Part shown: piece by piece, positions 1 through 6,012 of the stretch
Numbering within the stretch: the first letter of the stretch is position 1
Layout: the number at the start of each line of letters is the position of its first letter
Assembly: GCA_903819605.1 (NCBI GenBank)
Contig: CAIJEA010000557.1
Location: forward strand, 1 to 9,408
Direction of reading: 5' to 3'
Origin: an uncultured cyanobacterium
GTDB taxonomy: Bacteria; Cyanobacteriota; Cyanobacteriia; Pseudanabaenales; Pseudanabaenaceae
Length of the DNA: 9,408 bases
The notes under the pieces: model-generated
Told to the model about the DNA's origin: nothing
The model's input: the letters and a program-made list of their open reading frames with translations, nothing else
Databases searched by the model: none
Made by a program: the position numbers and the translations under genes

Positions 1-256
1 AAACCCAGAAAGTAACGTAAGCCTATGCGACCTTTTTGCTTTCTAACGCTAATTTCTTCGCCAAATTCTAGATAAGGTCATCACTTCATAGCTAAACTTA
101 GATTTTATTTAATCTCTAATTGCCAGATGATTACTTATACTTTCTTTAAGATATGTTATTAATACTTAAGTTAGTAAACTTTTAAAGTGAGGTCAGATAG
201 CACTAAGTGCACCTCGACCGATCTTTAAACAAGCTATTGATATCTAAGTAAAGGTT
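1..256. other. AT-rich intergenic region upstream of cytM
   Basis: No gene with a usable start is visible on either strand. The stretch is AT-rich and full of stops. Its distal half contains nested complementary segments (listed separately at 181-229) that could form a structured leader. I could not find a convincing -35/-10 pair; TATGTT near 152-157 is the best -10-like word, but it has no good -35 partner. Confidence 0.5.
181..229 (+). promoter_or_regulatory. Possible structured leader upstream of cytM
   Basis: Three nested complementary pairs are visible: TTTAAAG (181-187) with CTTTAAA (223-229), GAGGT (189-193) with ACCTC (211-215), and GCAC (200-203) with GTGC (207-210) around the loop TAA. 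The stems are separated by asymmetric bulges, so this is not a simple terminator. It lies about 80 bases upstream of the favoured cytM start and would be in the 5' untranslated region if transcription begins before 181. A regulatory role is inference only. Confidence 0.25.
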
Positions 257-307
257 TTGGCTAACCAATGGCTAGGTTTAACAACTGTGATTAATGAAGG
301 AGCAAAT

Positions 308-721
308 TTGACAAAGGATACTGATGGTTTAGTAGATAAGCCATTGGATCAGCCCTTGCTAACCACTGAGGCAAGATCGCCTCTGCGAACTGAGGTGGCG
401 ATCGCTATGACTTTGGTGATTGTGGTACTTGCCGTGATCCTGTGGCTATTGCGTCCGCCTCTCGATCTTTATACGCAATCAGTCTTAAATCTTTCAGGTG
501 ATCCTGTTCAAGGACGTTCCATATTTGTGATGAATTGTGTGGCTTGTCATGGGGAATGGGCTAACGGAAAAGTAGGACCAAATTTGCACGGTGTGTCTGA
601 TCGTAAATCTGATGCAAAGTTAGTCCATCAAGTTGTAAGCGGGGAAACACCACCGATGCCACAATTTCAACCAAGTCCACAGGATATGGCGGATTTATTG
701 AGCTATTTGAAGCAATTATAA
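308..721 (+). CDS. cytM: Membrane-anchored cytochrome c, CytM type
   Basis: A small c-type cytochrome of the cyanobacterial CytM family, thought to act in electron transfer at the thylakoid or cytoplasmic membrane; its exact partner is debated in the literature. From the start used here the protein has 137 residues. It has one N-terminal membrane segment (about 29-48), then a heme c motif CVACH (Cys77, Cys80, His81) and a likely axial Met117 in PPMPQF. The C-terminal QPSPQDMADLLSYLKQL region is typical of CytM. The frame is open back to TTG 257, but TTG 308 is preferred because GAAGGAG (296-302) lies 5 bases upstream of it, while TTG 257 has only AAGG about 2 bases away. Both give the same membrane anchor and heme domain. 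The last codons and the TAA stop lie in the left arm of a perfect palindrome shared with the convergent rph gene. Family assignment is strong; the start is less certain. Confidence 0.9.
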   Translation: MTKDTDGLVDKPLDQPLLTTEARSPLRTEVAIAMTLVIVVLAVILWLLRPPLDLYTQSVLNLSGDPVQGRSIFVMNCVACHGEWANGKVGPNLHGVSDRKSDAKLVHQVVSGETPPMPQFQPSPQDMADLLSYLKQL

Positions 722-761
722 AAAGAGGAGCGCAATGCGCTCCTCTTTTTATAATTGCTTC
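709..761. terminator. Perfect 53-bp palindrome, bidirectional terminator between cytM and rph
   Basis: The two arms, 709-733 and 737-761, are exact reverse complements (25 bp, no mismatch) around the loop AAT. The centre is GC-rich (GAGGAGCGC / GCGCTCCTC), flanked by AAAAA and TTTTT, so each strand ends its GC stem in a U tract as intrinsic terminators do. It sits between convergent stops and ends two bases before the rph stop. The left arm includes the last three sense codons and stop of cytM. Confidence 0.85.
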
Positions 762-763
762 TT

Positions 764-1483
764 TTAATTTCTTTGTATTTCTAATAGTTCATTGATCCCC
801 TTTTCAGCGACATCCAACATTTGATTAAGTTGCGATCGCGAGAATGTGTCGGACTCGCCAGTACCTTGAACCTCGATTAATTTGCCCGTACTGTCCATCA
901 CCACATTTAAGTCAACGCTTACAGCTACGTCTTCTTTATAATTTAAGTCCAAAATTGGCACGCCATCTAATAAGCCAACCGAAACAGCGGCAACGGCATT
1001 TTTGATTGGTGATTTGGTGATTTTCCCCTCAGAAATCAAGCGATCGCAGGCTGCTTGTAATGCCACAAATCCACCTGTGATCCCACCTGTGCGCGTACCA
1101 CCATCCGCTTGTAGTACATCAATATCAACGGTAAAGGTGTAATTAGCGATCGCGGTCATATCTAATGCGGCTCTTAGGCTGCGACCAATTAACCTTTGGA
1201 TTTCTTGAGTGCGTCCCGATAGTTTCATAAATTCGCGCTGCTGTCGGGGGATCGTTGATGAAGGCATCATGCGATACTCGGCTGTGAGCCAACCTTGATT
1301 ACTTCCCGTCAGAAATTTTGGTACGCCTTCTTCAATTGACACCGTACAGATCAATTGCGTATCACCAAATTTAGCTAATACCGAACCCGCAGGGGATTTG
1401 GTAAAGGGCTGCTGAAAAGAAACAGGACGCAGATGATCCCACGATCTGCCATCGGAACGCCAAAGTTTGGATGAATTACTCAT
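764..1483 (-). CDS. rph: Ribonuclease PH
   Basis: A phosphorolytic 3'-to-5' exoribonuclease that trims tRNA 3' extensions using inorganic phosphate and releases nucleoside diphosphates; it acts in the cytoplasm as a hexameric ring. The 239-residue length is normal for the family. Visible signatures are the N-terminal RSDGR (9-13), FGDTQLICTV (39-48), the phosphate-binding GRTQEIQRLIGRSLRA segment (90-105, Arg91), LQADGGTRTGGITGG (124-138), and the acidic pair Asp179 and Asp185 in LDLNYKED, likely metal-binding and catalytic. The ATG start gives the usual N-terminus, though no clear Shine-Dalgarno precedes it. It lies 80 bp downstream of the Ser/Thr kinase gene on the same strand, so read-through transcription is possible, but no functional link is evident. 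It converges on cytM. Confidence 0.96.
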   Translation of the reverse strand: MSNSSKLWRSDGRSWDHLRPVSFQQPFTKSPAGSVLAKFGDTQLICTVSIEEGVPKFLTGSNQGWLTAEYRMMPSSTIPRQQREFMKLSGRTQEIQRLIGRSLRAALDMTAIANYTFTVDIDVLQADGGTRTGGITGGFVALQAACDRLISEGKITKSPIKNAVAAVSVGLLDGVPILDLNYKEDVAVSVDLNVVMDSTGKLIEVQGTGESDTFSRSQLNQMLDVAEKGINELLEIQRN

Positions 1484-1563
1484 AATTTAGTTGCTTCGTC
1501 TCGAACGGCGCTATGTTTATTTGCTTTGAGATTTATTAGTTTATAGATCGGCAGTGATCGAAG

Positions 1564-3030
1564 TCACAATTTTTTGAGTTTTGGATATTCGCTAAGAAGC
1601 TCGTCGACATAATGTTGAGCGGTTGGAGAATTAGGTTTAAGTTCGACTGCCTTTTTAAATGCAGCAAGAGCAGCAACTTCCTTATGCCAATCAAGTAGTA
1701 TCCTTCCCTTTACCACATATGCACCTGAGTTATTAGGATCTAAATGTATGGCCTCGTTTATTTTGTCATAAGCTTTTTTGTCATCGTGAAAAGTGCTTCT
1801 GAAATCGTTAGCCTCGCGAATGAGAGCTTCAACTTCAGAATTAGGAGAAGCGCTAGAAGTTACAACTGGCGAGGGAGATGGTGGAACAGGTGTAGCTTGG
1901 GAAATAGGTGATGCAGACTTGGTAACTAAAGAAACGGGAGTAGGCTGAGGAATAAGTGGTACGGGATTGGTAGCTTCTTTTGTGGGAGTTGCCTTATGTA
2001 AAGCTGAGTATCCCACCATAGCAAGAATTACTGCTGCGATTGTGCCACCGCCAGCGATCGCTATTTTCGACCAAGGCAGTTTTTTTTTATTTGGTTGTTC
2101 GTCAACTAATGTCTTAATGACTTGGACTGTATCGACTTGTTGCCCGTTAATCTCGTTAATATTGCTAGTAACTACAGTCTGTAAGTTATGAGCAGTGGAG
2201 CTTGGAAGCGATGCGATCGGCATTAGCACTTCTTGAGCTGTCTGATAGCGCTGGCGAAAATCGTAGCGCACCATTTTGTCAAGAATAAAGAGAAACTGCT
2301 GTGAATAGCTTCCTTCAGGTAAACGATCTCGCCAAATCAGTTCGGCAGTTTCTGGATTTTCACCAAATAGGCGAGGTTCAGCACCTGTAATTGCTTGAAT
2401 GCCCATCATGCCGACAGCATAAATATCGCTGCTAAATCTTGGTTTGCCATTCAGTTGCTCGGTCGGCATATATCCAGGCGAACCGATCGCAATGGTCAAA
2501 TTTGTATTCCCCTCTGAATCAACCGCTAAACCGCCGATTTCTTTGACCGCGCCAAAATCGATTAAGACAATTTTGCCATCGGATTTGCGCCTAATCAAGT
2601 TGGCAGGCTTGATATCGCGATGAACGACACCATGTTCGTGGACGAACACCAATATTTCTAAAACTTCTTTGATCAATTCGATTGCTAAGACTTCAGGAAA
2701 TCTTATCCCCTTACCAATTTCTTGAGTAAGATCGTTGCCATCGGCGAATTCTTGGACTAGATAAAATTCATCGCTTTCTTGAAAGTGGGCGAGTAAACGG
2801 GGAATTTGATCGTGAGTGCCTAGAGAATAGAGTATTTCTGCTTCTTTATCGAAGAGGCGTTTAGCAGTTTCTAGTACAAAAGGCTCTTTTGACGTAGGCT
2901 TTAGTTGTTTGACTACGCAGATGGGATGATTTGGCAAGTCTATATCTTCAGCCAGATAAGTCTGCCCAAAACCACCACCACCAAGGTGCTTAACAATTTT
3001 ATAACGACCTCTAAGTATAGTGTCTAACAC
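1564..3030 (-). CDS. Membrane Ser/Thr protein kinase with C-terminal TPR repeats
   Basis: A Hanks-type serine/threonine kinase of 488 residues. The kinase domain (about 10-275) has the glycine loop HLGGGGFGQTYLAED (15-29), Lys41 in VVKQLK, the catalytic HRDIKPAN loop (137-144, Asp139), DFG (158-160) and an activation-segment GYMPTEQ (186-192). After a linker comes one membrane segment (about 322-344), a Pro/Ser/Thr-rich stretch (about 348-398), and two TPR-like units (about 404-434 and 437-470). The layout predicts a cytoplasmic kinase with TPRs outside the membrane, perhaps sensing a protein partner. Start is GTG 3030, which puts the usual MLxxxLxGRYKI at the N-terminus; ribosome-binding signals are weak. 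An A9 run in the coding strand just before the membrane segment is a possible slippage site. The substrate is not deducible. Confidence 0.95.
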   Translation of the reverse strand: MLDTILRGRYKIVKHLGGGGFGQTYLAEDIDLPNHPICVVKQLKPTSKEPFVLETAKRLFDKEAEILYSLGTHDQIPRLLAHFQESDEFYLVQEFADGNDLTQEIGKGIRFPEVLAIELIKEVLEILVFVHEHGVVHRDIKPANLIRRKSDGKIVLIDFGAVKEIGGLAVDSEGNTNLTIAIGSPGYMPTEQLNGKPRFSSDIYAVGMMGIQAITGAEPRLFGENPETAELIWRDRLPEGSYSQQFLFILDKMVRYDFRQRYQTAQEVLMPIASLPSSTAHNLQTVVTSNINEINGQQVDTVQVIKTLVDEQPNKKKLPWSKIAIAGGGTIAAVILAMVGYSALHKATPTKEATNPVPLIPQPTPVSLVTKSASPISQATPVPPSPSPVVTSSASPNSEVEALIREANDFRSTFHDDKKAYDKINEAIHLDPNNSGAYVVKGRILLDWHKEVAALAAFKKAVELKPNSPTAQHYVDELLSEYPKLKKL

Positions 3031-3171
3031 ATTTTCTCTATGAATAATGATCTATCAAAAGAATTTACATTTATTATGGCAAAGTCTAGACCAGAAAAAT
3101 AGAGCGCGTAGTATTAGACCTATACTTTGTTTCTTAGTTTTGGCGATCGCAAATTTTTGCTGCGAATTTTG

Positions 3172-3201
3172 TTATGTATTTATGCAAACATTTGCTAGTA
3201 T
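3172..3201 (+). promoter_or_regulatory. Candidate sigma70-type promoter for the tRNA gene
   Basis: A -10-like TAGTAT (3196-3201) is preceded after 18 bases by a -35-like TTATGT (3172-3177). Transcription would begin about 25 bases before the mature tRNA. The -35 match is poor, so this rests mainly on the -10 and its position. Confidence 0.35.
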
Positions 3202-3234
3202 AGAAATCGCTCTTTCATAAAAGAACGAGTTTAC

Positions 3235-3306
3235 GGGTGACTGGCGCAGTGGTAGCGCATCGGACTCTTAATCCGCTGGCCCTGGGTTCGAATCCCAGGT
3301 CACCCA
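3235..3306 (+). tRNA. tRNA-Lys (anticodon CTT)
   Basis: A complete 72-nt cloverleaf can be folded by hand. The acceptor stem is GGGTGAC / GTCACCC with discriminator A3306. The D stem is GCGC / GCGC with a short 7-nt loop, the anticodon loop is CTCTTAA, the variable region is TGGCC, and the T arm is CTGGG-TTCGAAT-CCCAG. The anticodon at 3267-3269 is CTT, reading the lysine codon AAG. The outermost anticodon-stem pair (T3260 with C3276) is mismatched. The 3' CCA is not encoded: TTC follows the discriminator, so it must be added enzymatically. Confidence 0.95.
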
Positions 3307-3348
3307 TTCTCTATCAGCAATTACAGTAGGTTTTGATGAAAAGAATTA

Positions 3349-3399
3349 CAATAAATTTTTTGAAAGCGTTGCAAAGCAACGCTTTCAAAAAATTTATTG
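3349..3399. terminator. Perfect 51-bp palindrome between tRNA-Lys and the response regulator
   Basis: Arms 3349-3372 and 3376-3399 are exact reverse complements (24 bp) around the loop AAA. The inner stem GAAAGCGTTGC / GCAACGCTTTC is flanked by six T on one side and six A on the other, so it can act as an intrinsic terminator in both directions: for the tRNA on the + strand and for the convergent response regulator on the - strand. Confidence 0.75.
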
Positions 3400-3443
3400 A
3401 TTCTGGTTTGAGCATAAAACGATGTAAGTGGTTCAAACAAGGA

Positions 3444-3470
3444 AAGAATATCGCTGCAAAGCAATATCTT
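3444..3470 (-). terminator. Imperfect hairpin just after the response regulator stop
   Basis: Immediately beyond the stop of the response regulator the - strand reads AAGAAGATATTGC, TTT, GCAGCGATATTCTT. The halves pair at TGC/GCA near the loop and AAGAA/TTCTT at the base, but the middle is mismatched. It shares the central TGCAAAGCAA with the perfect palindrome 45 bases downstream and may be a decayed copy of the same kind of element. As a terminator it looks weaker than the 3349-3399 one. Confidence 0.35.
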
Positions 3471-3471
3471 C

Positions 3472-4170
3472 TTATGAATAAGCATCAATTAAGCCATGTT
3501 GTAAAGCATAGCGAACCAATTCTGTTCGGCTACTTGTCCCAGTTTTGCCAAATAAACGACTGACGTATTTCTCAACATTACGAATTGTTGTACCAAGACG
3601 CTTAGCAATTTCTTTGTTCATTAAGCCCTCAACTACAAGTTCTAAGACGCTCTGTTCGCGAGGTGTAAACTCAATTTTAATTGGGGGAGGCGTAACATTA
3701 ATTGTGGGCTTTTGTTTGAGTAAGGCTTTGATTTCGGCAAGTTGACCTGCCAAATCGGTCATTTCTGAGGTATTGGTGTTAGCGGTAACGGCTTGGATTG
3801 CCCGTCGAGCGATTAAGTTCTCAGCGATCGCTACTAATTCATCTGGATCGAAAGGCTTAGACAAATAGGCATCACAACCAGCGTTATAGCCTTCGATGCG
3901 ATCTTTAGTCATACCCTTGGCTGTCAAAAAGATGACTGGCAAATTCAAAAACCTTACATCTTCACGCATTTGCTTGAGAAACTCATAACCACTCACCTGT
4001 GGCATCATGATGTCTGAAATTACAAGATCGGGTGTGGTTTGTTCTAGCATTTGCCATGCTTCGCGGGCATTACTGGCAACCTGTACGGCAAAGTCGCTAT
4101 CTTCGAGATAAGCCTGCACAGCTTCTCTTAATCCTGGTTCATCATCCACAAGCAGGATATGTCCTGACAT
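3472..4170 (-). CDS. rre1: LuxR/NarL-type response regulator, Rre1/Ycf29 family
   Basis: A two-component DNA-binding regulator of 232 residues. The N-terminal receiver domain (about 3-120) has the acidic triad DDE (9-11), phospho-acceptor Asp53 in ISDIMMP, Thr83 and Lys105 in LSKPFDPDE. A variable linker (about 125-160) leads to the C-terminal LuxR helix-turn-helix (about 165-230) with FTPREQSVLELVVEGLMNKE and NVEKYVSRLF. The overall sequence resembles cyanobacterial Rre1 (plastid Ycf29), the partner of histidine kinase Hik2 in stress-responsive transcription; that link is family knowledge, and no kinase of this type is in the window. ATG 4170 has AAGGA (4176-4180) five bases upstream. A HIP1 site (4189-4196) lies in the leader. 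It is transcribed divergently from the ABC permease and convergently toward tRNA-Lys. Regulator class is certain; the Rre1 name is from recall. Confidence 0.85.
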   Translation of the reverse strand: MSGHILLVDDEPGLREAVQAYLEDSDFAVQVASNAREAWQMLEQTTPDLVISDIMMPQVSGYEFLKQMREDVRFLNLPVIFLTAKGMTKDRIEGYNAGCDAYLSKPFDPDELVAIAENLIARRAIQAVTANTNTSEMTDLAGQLAEIKALLKQKPTINVTPPPIKIEFTPREQSVLELVVEGLMNKEIAKRLGTTIRNVEKYVSRLFGKTGTSSRTELVRYALQHGLIDAYS

Positions 4171-4218
4171 AGTTATCCTTTCATCTTTGCGATCGCAATA
4201 TTTAGGGTTCTGCGATTT

Positions 4219-4274
4219 AATAAAGAACTAATTTTTTGTGGCTCGGCTGCGCCACAAAAAATTAATTCTTTATT
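4219..4274. repeat. 56-bp palindrome in the divergent intergenic region
   Basis: Arms 4219-4242 and 4251-4274 are reverse complementary over 24 bp with one mismatch (C4228 opposite A4265, a G-U wobble on the - strand transcript). The 8-nt central loop is flanked by GTGGC / GCCAC. It looks like an intrinsic terminator, yet no gene ends here: it stands between the starts of the response regulator (-) and the ABC permease (+). It could be an attenuator in one leader, a barrier between divergent promoters, or a copy of a mobile palindromic repeat. Confidence 0.7.
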
Positions 4275-4388
4275 CTACTGCGCGTCCCTTATCACTATAT
4301 AACAATAAGAAGAGGCGATCGTAAAGCCGTCTCTCTTTGACATTAGAGTTATGATGGTTGGTGTGGCTAATTTGTGCAAACTAACGAT

Positions 4389-5285
4389 ATGACCCAAACC
4401 TCCCTACCTCCTTTACCAATTCAAGAACCACAAACGAATCAACTATTTACGCCTGAAAATCCTAAACCCAACTTTTGGTCGTCTGATTTTCAGCAAGAAG
4501 TGATGGCACTTACGACGCGTCTTTTTATTCAATTACGCCGTCGTCCCACAACTTTGATTGCAGGTGTAGTGCAGCCATTAATGTGGTTACTCCTGTTTGG
4601 TGCTTTATTTAGTGGGTTGCCTGAGGGTTTAGTTGGAGATGGTCAGACCTATGTGCAATTTTTGGCAGCAGGAATTATTGTGTTTACGGCTTTTAGCAGT
4701 GCCCTTAATTCTGGCTTGCCAATGCTGTTCGATCGCGAGTTTGGATTTCTCAATCGCATCTTAGTCGCCCCTTTAGTTTCTAGATTTTCGATCATCGTTG
4801 CCTCTGCAATTTTTATTATTGCCCTGAGTCTTGTGCAGACTGTAGCGATTGTGGCGGTCAGTGGATTGATGGGAGCAGGTTTGCCTAGTTTGAGCGGCTT
4901 AATTGTGATGTCACTGATCCTGACATTACTAATCGTGGACTTTACGATGTTGAGTTTAGGACTTGCTTTTGCAATGCCAGGACATCAAGAGATGCTTGCC
5001 TTTATATTTTTGGTCAACTTGCCATTGATGTTTTCTAGTACTGCCCTTGCACCTCTTGCCTTTATGCCGACTTGGTTACAATGGATTGCTAGCCTAAATC
5101 CTTTATCTTGGGCAATTGAGCCAATTCGTTATGTTTATAGCCACAACACATGGACATGGAATAGCGTAATTTTTACTGCCCCTTGGGGAGATATGACGAT
5201 TGTTATGTCAGCGATCGCCTTATTAGGTTTTGGAGTATTGGTGGGTGGACTAATTCGGGGTACTTTGCGTCGAGGCGTAGCATGA
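4389..5285 (+). CDS. ABC-2 type transporter permease
   Basis: An integral-membrane subunit of an ABC exporter of the ABC-2 (DrrB/NodJ-like) class; the substrate is unknown. From ATG 4389 it has 298 residues: a Pro-rich cytoplasmic N-terminus (1-30), an amphipathic region with LFIQLRRRP (45-53), and about six membrane segments (near 57-76, 92-110, 133-160, 168-195, 203-224, 268-290). Family-like motifs are FDREFGFLNRILVAPL (114-129) and LNPLSWAIEPIRYVYS (236-251). GTG 4374 would add five residues; neither start has a Shine-Dalgarno, and ATG is chosen on codon preference. No ATP-binding subunit is encoded in the window, so it must be supplied from elsewhere. Its TGA overlaps the ATG of the next gene (ATGA, 5282-5285), which implies translational coupling. 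A 13-residue upstream frame (4351-4392) also ends in an ATGA overlap with this start. Confidence 0.9.
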   Translation: MTQTSLPPLPIQEPQTNQLFTPENPKPNFWSSDFQQEVMALTTRLFIQLRRRPTTLIAGVVQPLMWLLLFGALFSGLPEGLVGDGQTYVQFLAAGIIVFTAFSSALNSGLPMLFDREFGFLNRILVAPLVSRFSIIVASAIFIIALSLVQTVAIVAVSGLMGAGLPSLSGLIVMSLILTLLIVDFTMLSLGLAFAMPGHQEMLAFIFLVNLPLMFSSTALAPLAFMPTWLQWIASLNPLSWAIEPIRYVYSHNTWTWNSVIFTAPWGDMTIVMSAIALLGFGVLVGGLIRGTLRRGVA

Positions 5286-5992
5286 TTGCAGAAACAGGCG
5301 AAGTCTATCCTTTACCTGATGTTCAACCATTTGCCGATAACTGGTCATATCTCAAAGCGGAACTGGCATGGCTAGATCGAGTACTAATGCGATCGCTATC
5401 CAAGCAAAGACAAAATAACCAAGAAGTCGATCGCGTTGCCCGATCAGCTTTAGATCGTTCTACTAGCCATTGGTGGAAAGGATTTATTGCGATCGATCCA
5501 TCTAAAGGTGGCAGTCTGGTTCCTCAAAATCCTCCTCAGCCTCTTCATCCATTAGGACGATACGGCAATCGCCTAGAAGTCAGTCGTGCCCATAATATCC
5601 GACTAGCCCTTCCAGAGCTATGCGATCTCTTGGGGTTAAGTCATTTCGAGCGCGATCTCTTAATTCTCGGTCTTGCTCCTGAAATCAGCCGCCGTTATGA
5701 AAAGCTTTATTCTTTCCTCAACAATGACGAGACAAACTGCAAACAGCCCACGGTAGATCTTGCCCTACGTCTTTTTTGTCGCTCCGATGCAGAGTGGCGT
5801 AGCGCTCGAAGCACTCTATCGGCAACATCACCACTAATCAAGCGTAAGATCGTACAACTTTATCCCATTCCCAATAACACAGCGCGATCGCTTCTATCCA
5901 AAGCCATGCTCCTCAGTGAAAAAACCGTTACCTATCTACTGAGCGAAGATTTACCCATTGAATCAATAATTCCCAAACCTAGAAAGAGATAA
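5282..5992 (+). CDS. Stand-alone winged-helix protein like the N-terminal half of AAA ATPases
   Basis: A 236-residue protein of unproven function. The N-terminal part (about 18-71) contains NWSYLKAELAWLDRVLM and RVARSALDRSTSHWWKG. The middle (about 105-185) contains LALPELCDLLGLSHFERDLLILGLAPEISRRYEKLYSFL and VDLALRLFC. From recall, this matches the region that precedes the ATPase domain in many bacterial winged-helix AAA ATPases. No Walker A, Walker B or other AAA core follows: the gene stops at TAA 5990-5992. It may be a natural single-domain relative acting as an adaptor, or a truncated gene. The clean frame, ATGA coupling to the permease gene and neat convergent end favour a functional gene. 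The same frame is open back to 5183, but that part overlaps the permease and would be a false extension. Confidence 0.75.
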   Translation: MIAETGEVYPLPDVQPFADNWSYLKAELAWLDRVLMRSLSKQRQNNQEVDRVARSALDRSTSHWWKGFIAIDPSKGGSLVPQNPPQPLHPLGRYGNRLEVSRAHNIRLALPELCDLLGLSHFERDLLILGLAPEISRRYEKLYSFLNNDETNCKQPTVDLALRLFCRSDAEWRSARSTLSATSPLIKRKIVQLYPIPNNTARSLLSKAMLLSEKTVTYLLSEDLPIESIIPKPRKR

Positions 5993-6012
5993 AAATTTTT
6001 TTGCTAGGTTTG
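5974..6012. terminator. Inverted repeat made by the ends of two convergent genes
   Basis: CAAACCTAG (5974-5982) and CTAGGTTTG (6004-6012) are exact complements, 21 bases apart. Both arms are coding: the left is in the last codons of the winged-helix gene, the right contains the stop and last codons of the pseudopilin gene. Only 11 bases lie between the stops, including the self-complementary AAAAATTTTT (5991-6000). There is no proper U tract after the stem, so termination is possible but not clear. Confidence 0.35.

Noticed and set aside
1..77. About 25 open codons on the - strand running off the left edge, with protein-like composition (…YLEFGEEISVRKQKGR…).
   Set aside because: It begins right after a TGA and contains no ATG, GTG or TTG within the window, so no gene start can be supported. 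It could be a gene remnant, but the stretch is too short to judge.
257..307. A longer cytM start at TTG 257.
   Set aside because: Only AAGG about 2 bases away supports it, while TTG 308 has GAAGGAG at good spacing. The extra 17 residues add no recognisable feature.
1967..2191. A + strand frame antisense to the kinase gene; similar antisense frames at 3545-3745, 7744-7995 and 8594-8848, and a same-strand shadow at 6240-6434.
   Set aside because: All lie inside well-supported genes in other frames and show no family features or ribosome-binding sites.
3333..3563. A 76-codon + strand frame downstream of the tRNA.
   Set aside because: It reads straight through the perfect palindrome and then antisense to the response regulator end; it has no recognisable domain.
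4313..4338. Possible hairpin AGAAGAGGC … GCCGTCTCTCT before the permease gene.
   Set aside because: The arms pair only with gaps and there is no gene end for it to terminate; too weak to list as a feature.
4337..4355. Perfect -35 word TTGACA (4337-4342) and -10-like TATGAT (4350-4355) before the permease.
   Set aside because: They are only 7 bases apart, so they cannot form one promoter, and neither has a good partner at normal spacing.
5183..5281. Extension of the winged-helix protein back to ATG 5183.
   Set aside because: This part overlaps the conserved end of the permease in another frame. ATG 5282 gives a typical ATGA coupling and the expected family N-terminus.
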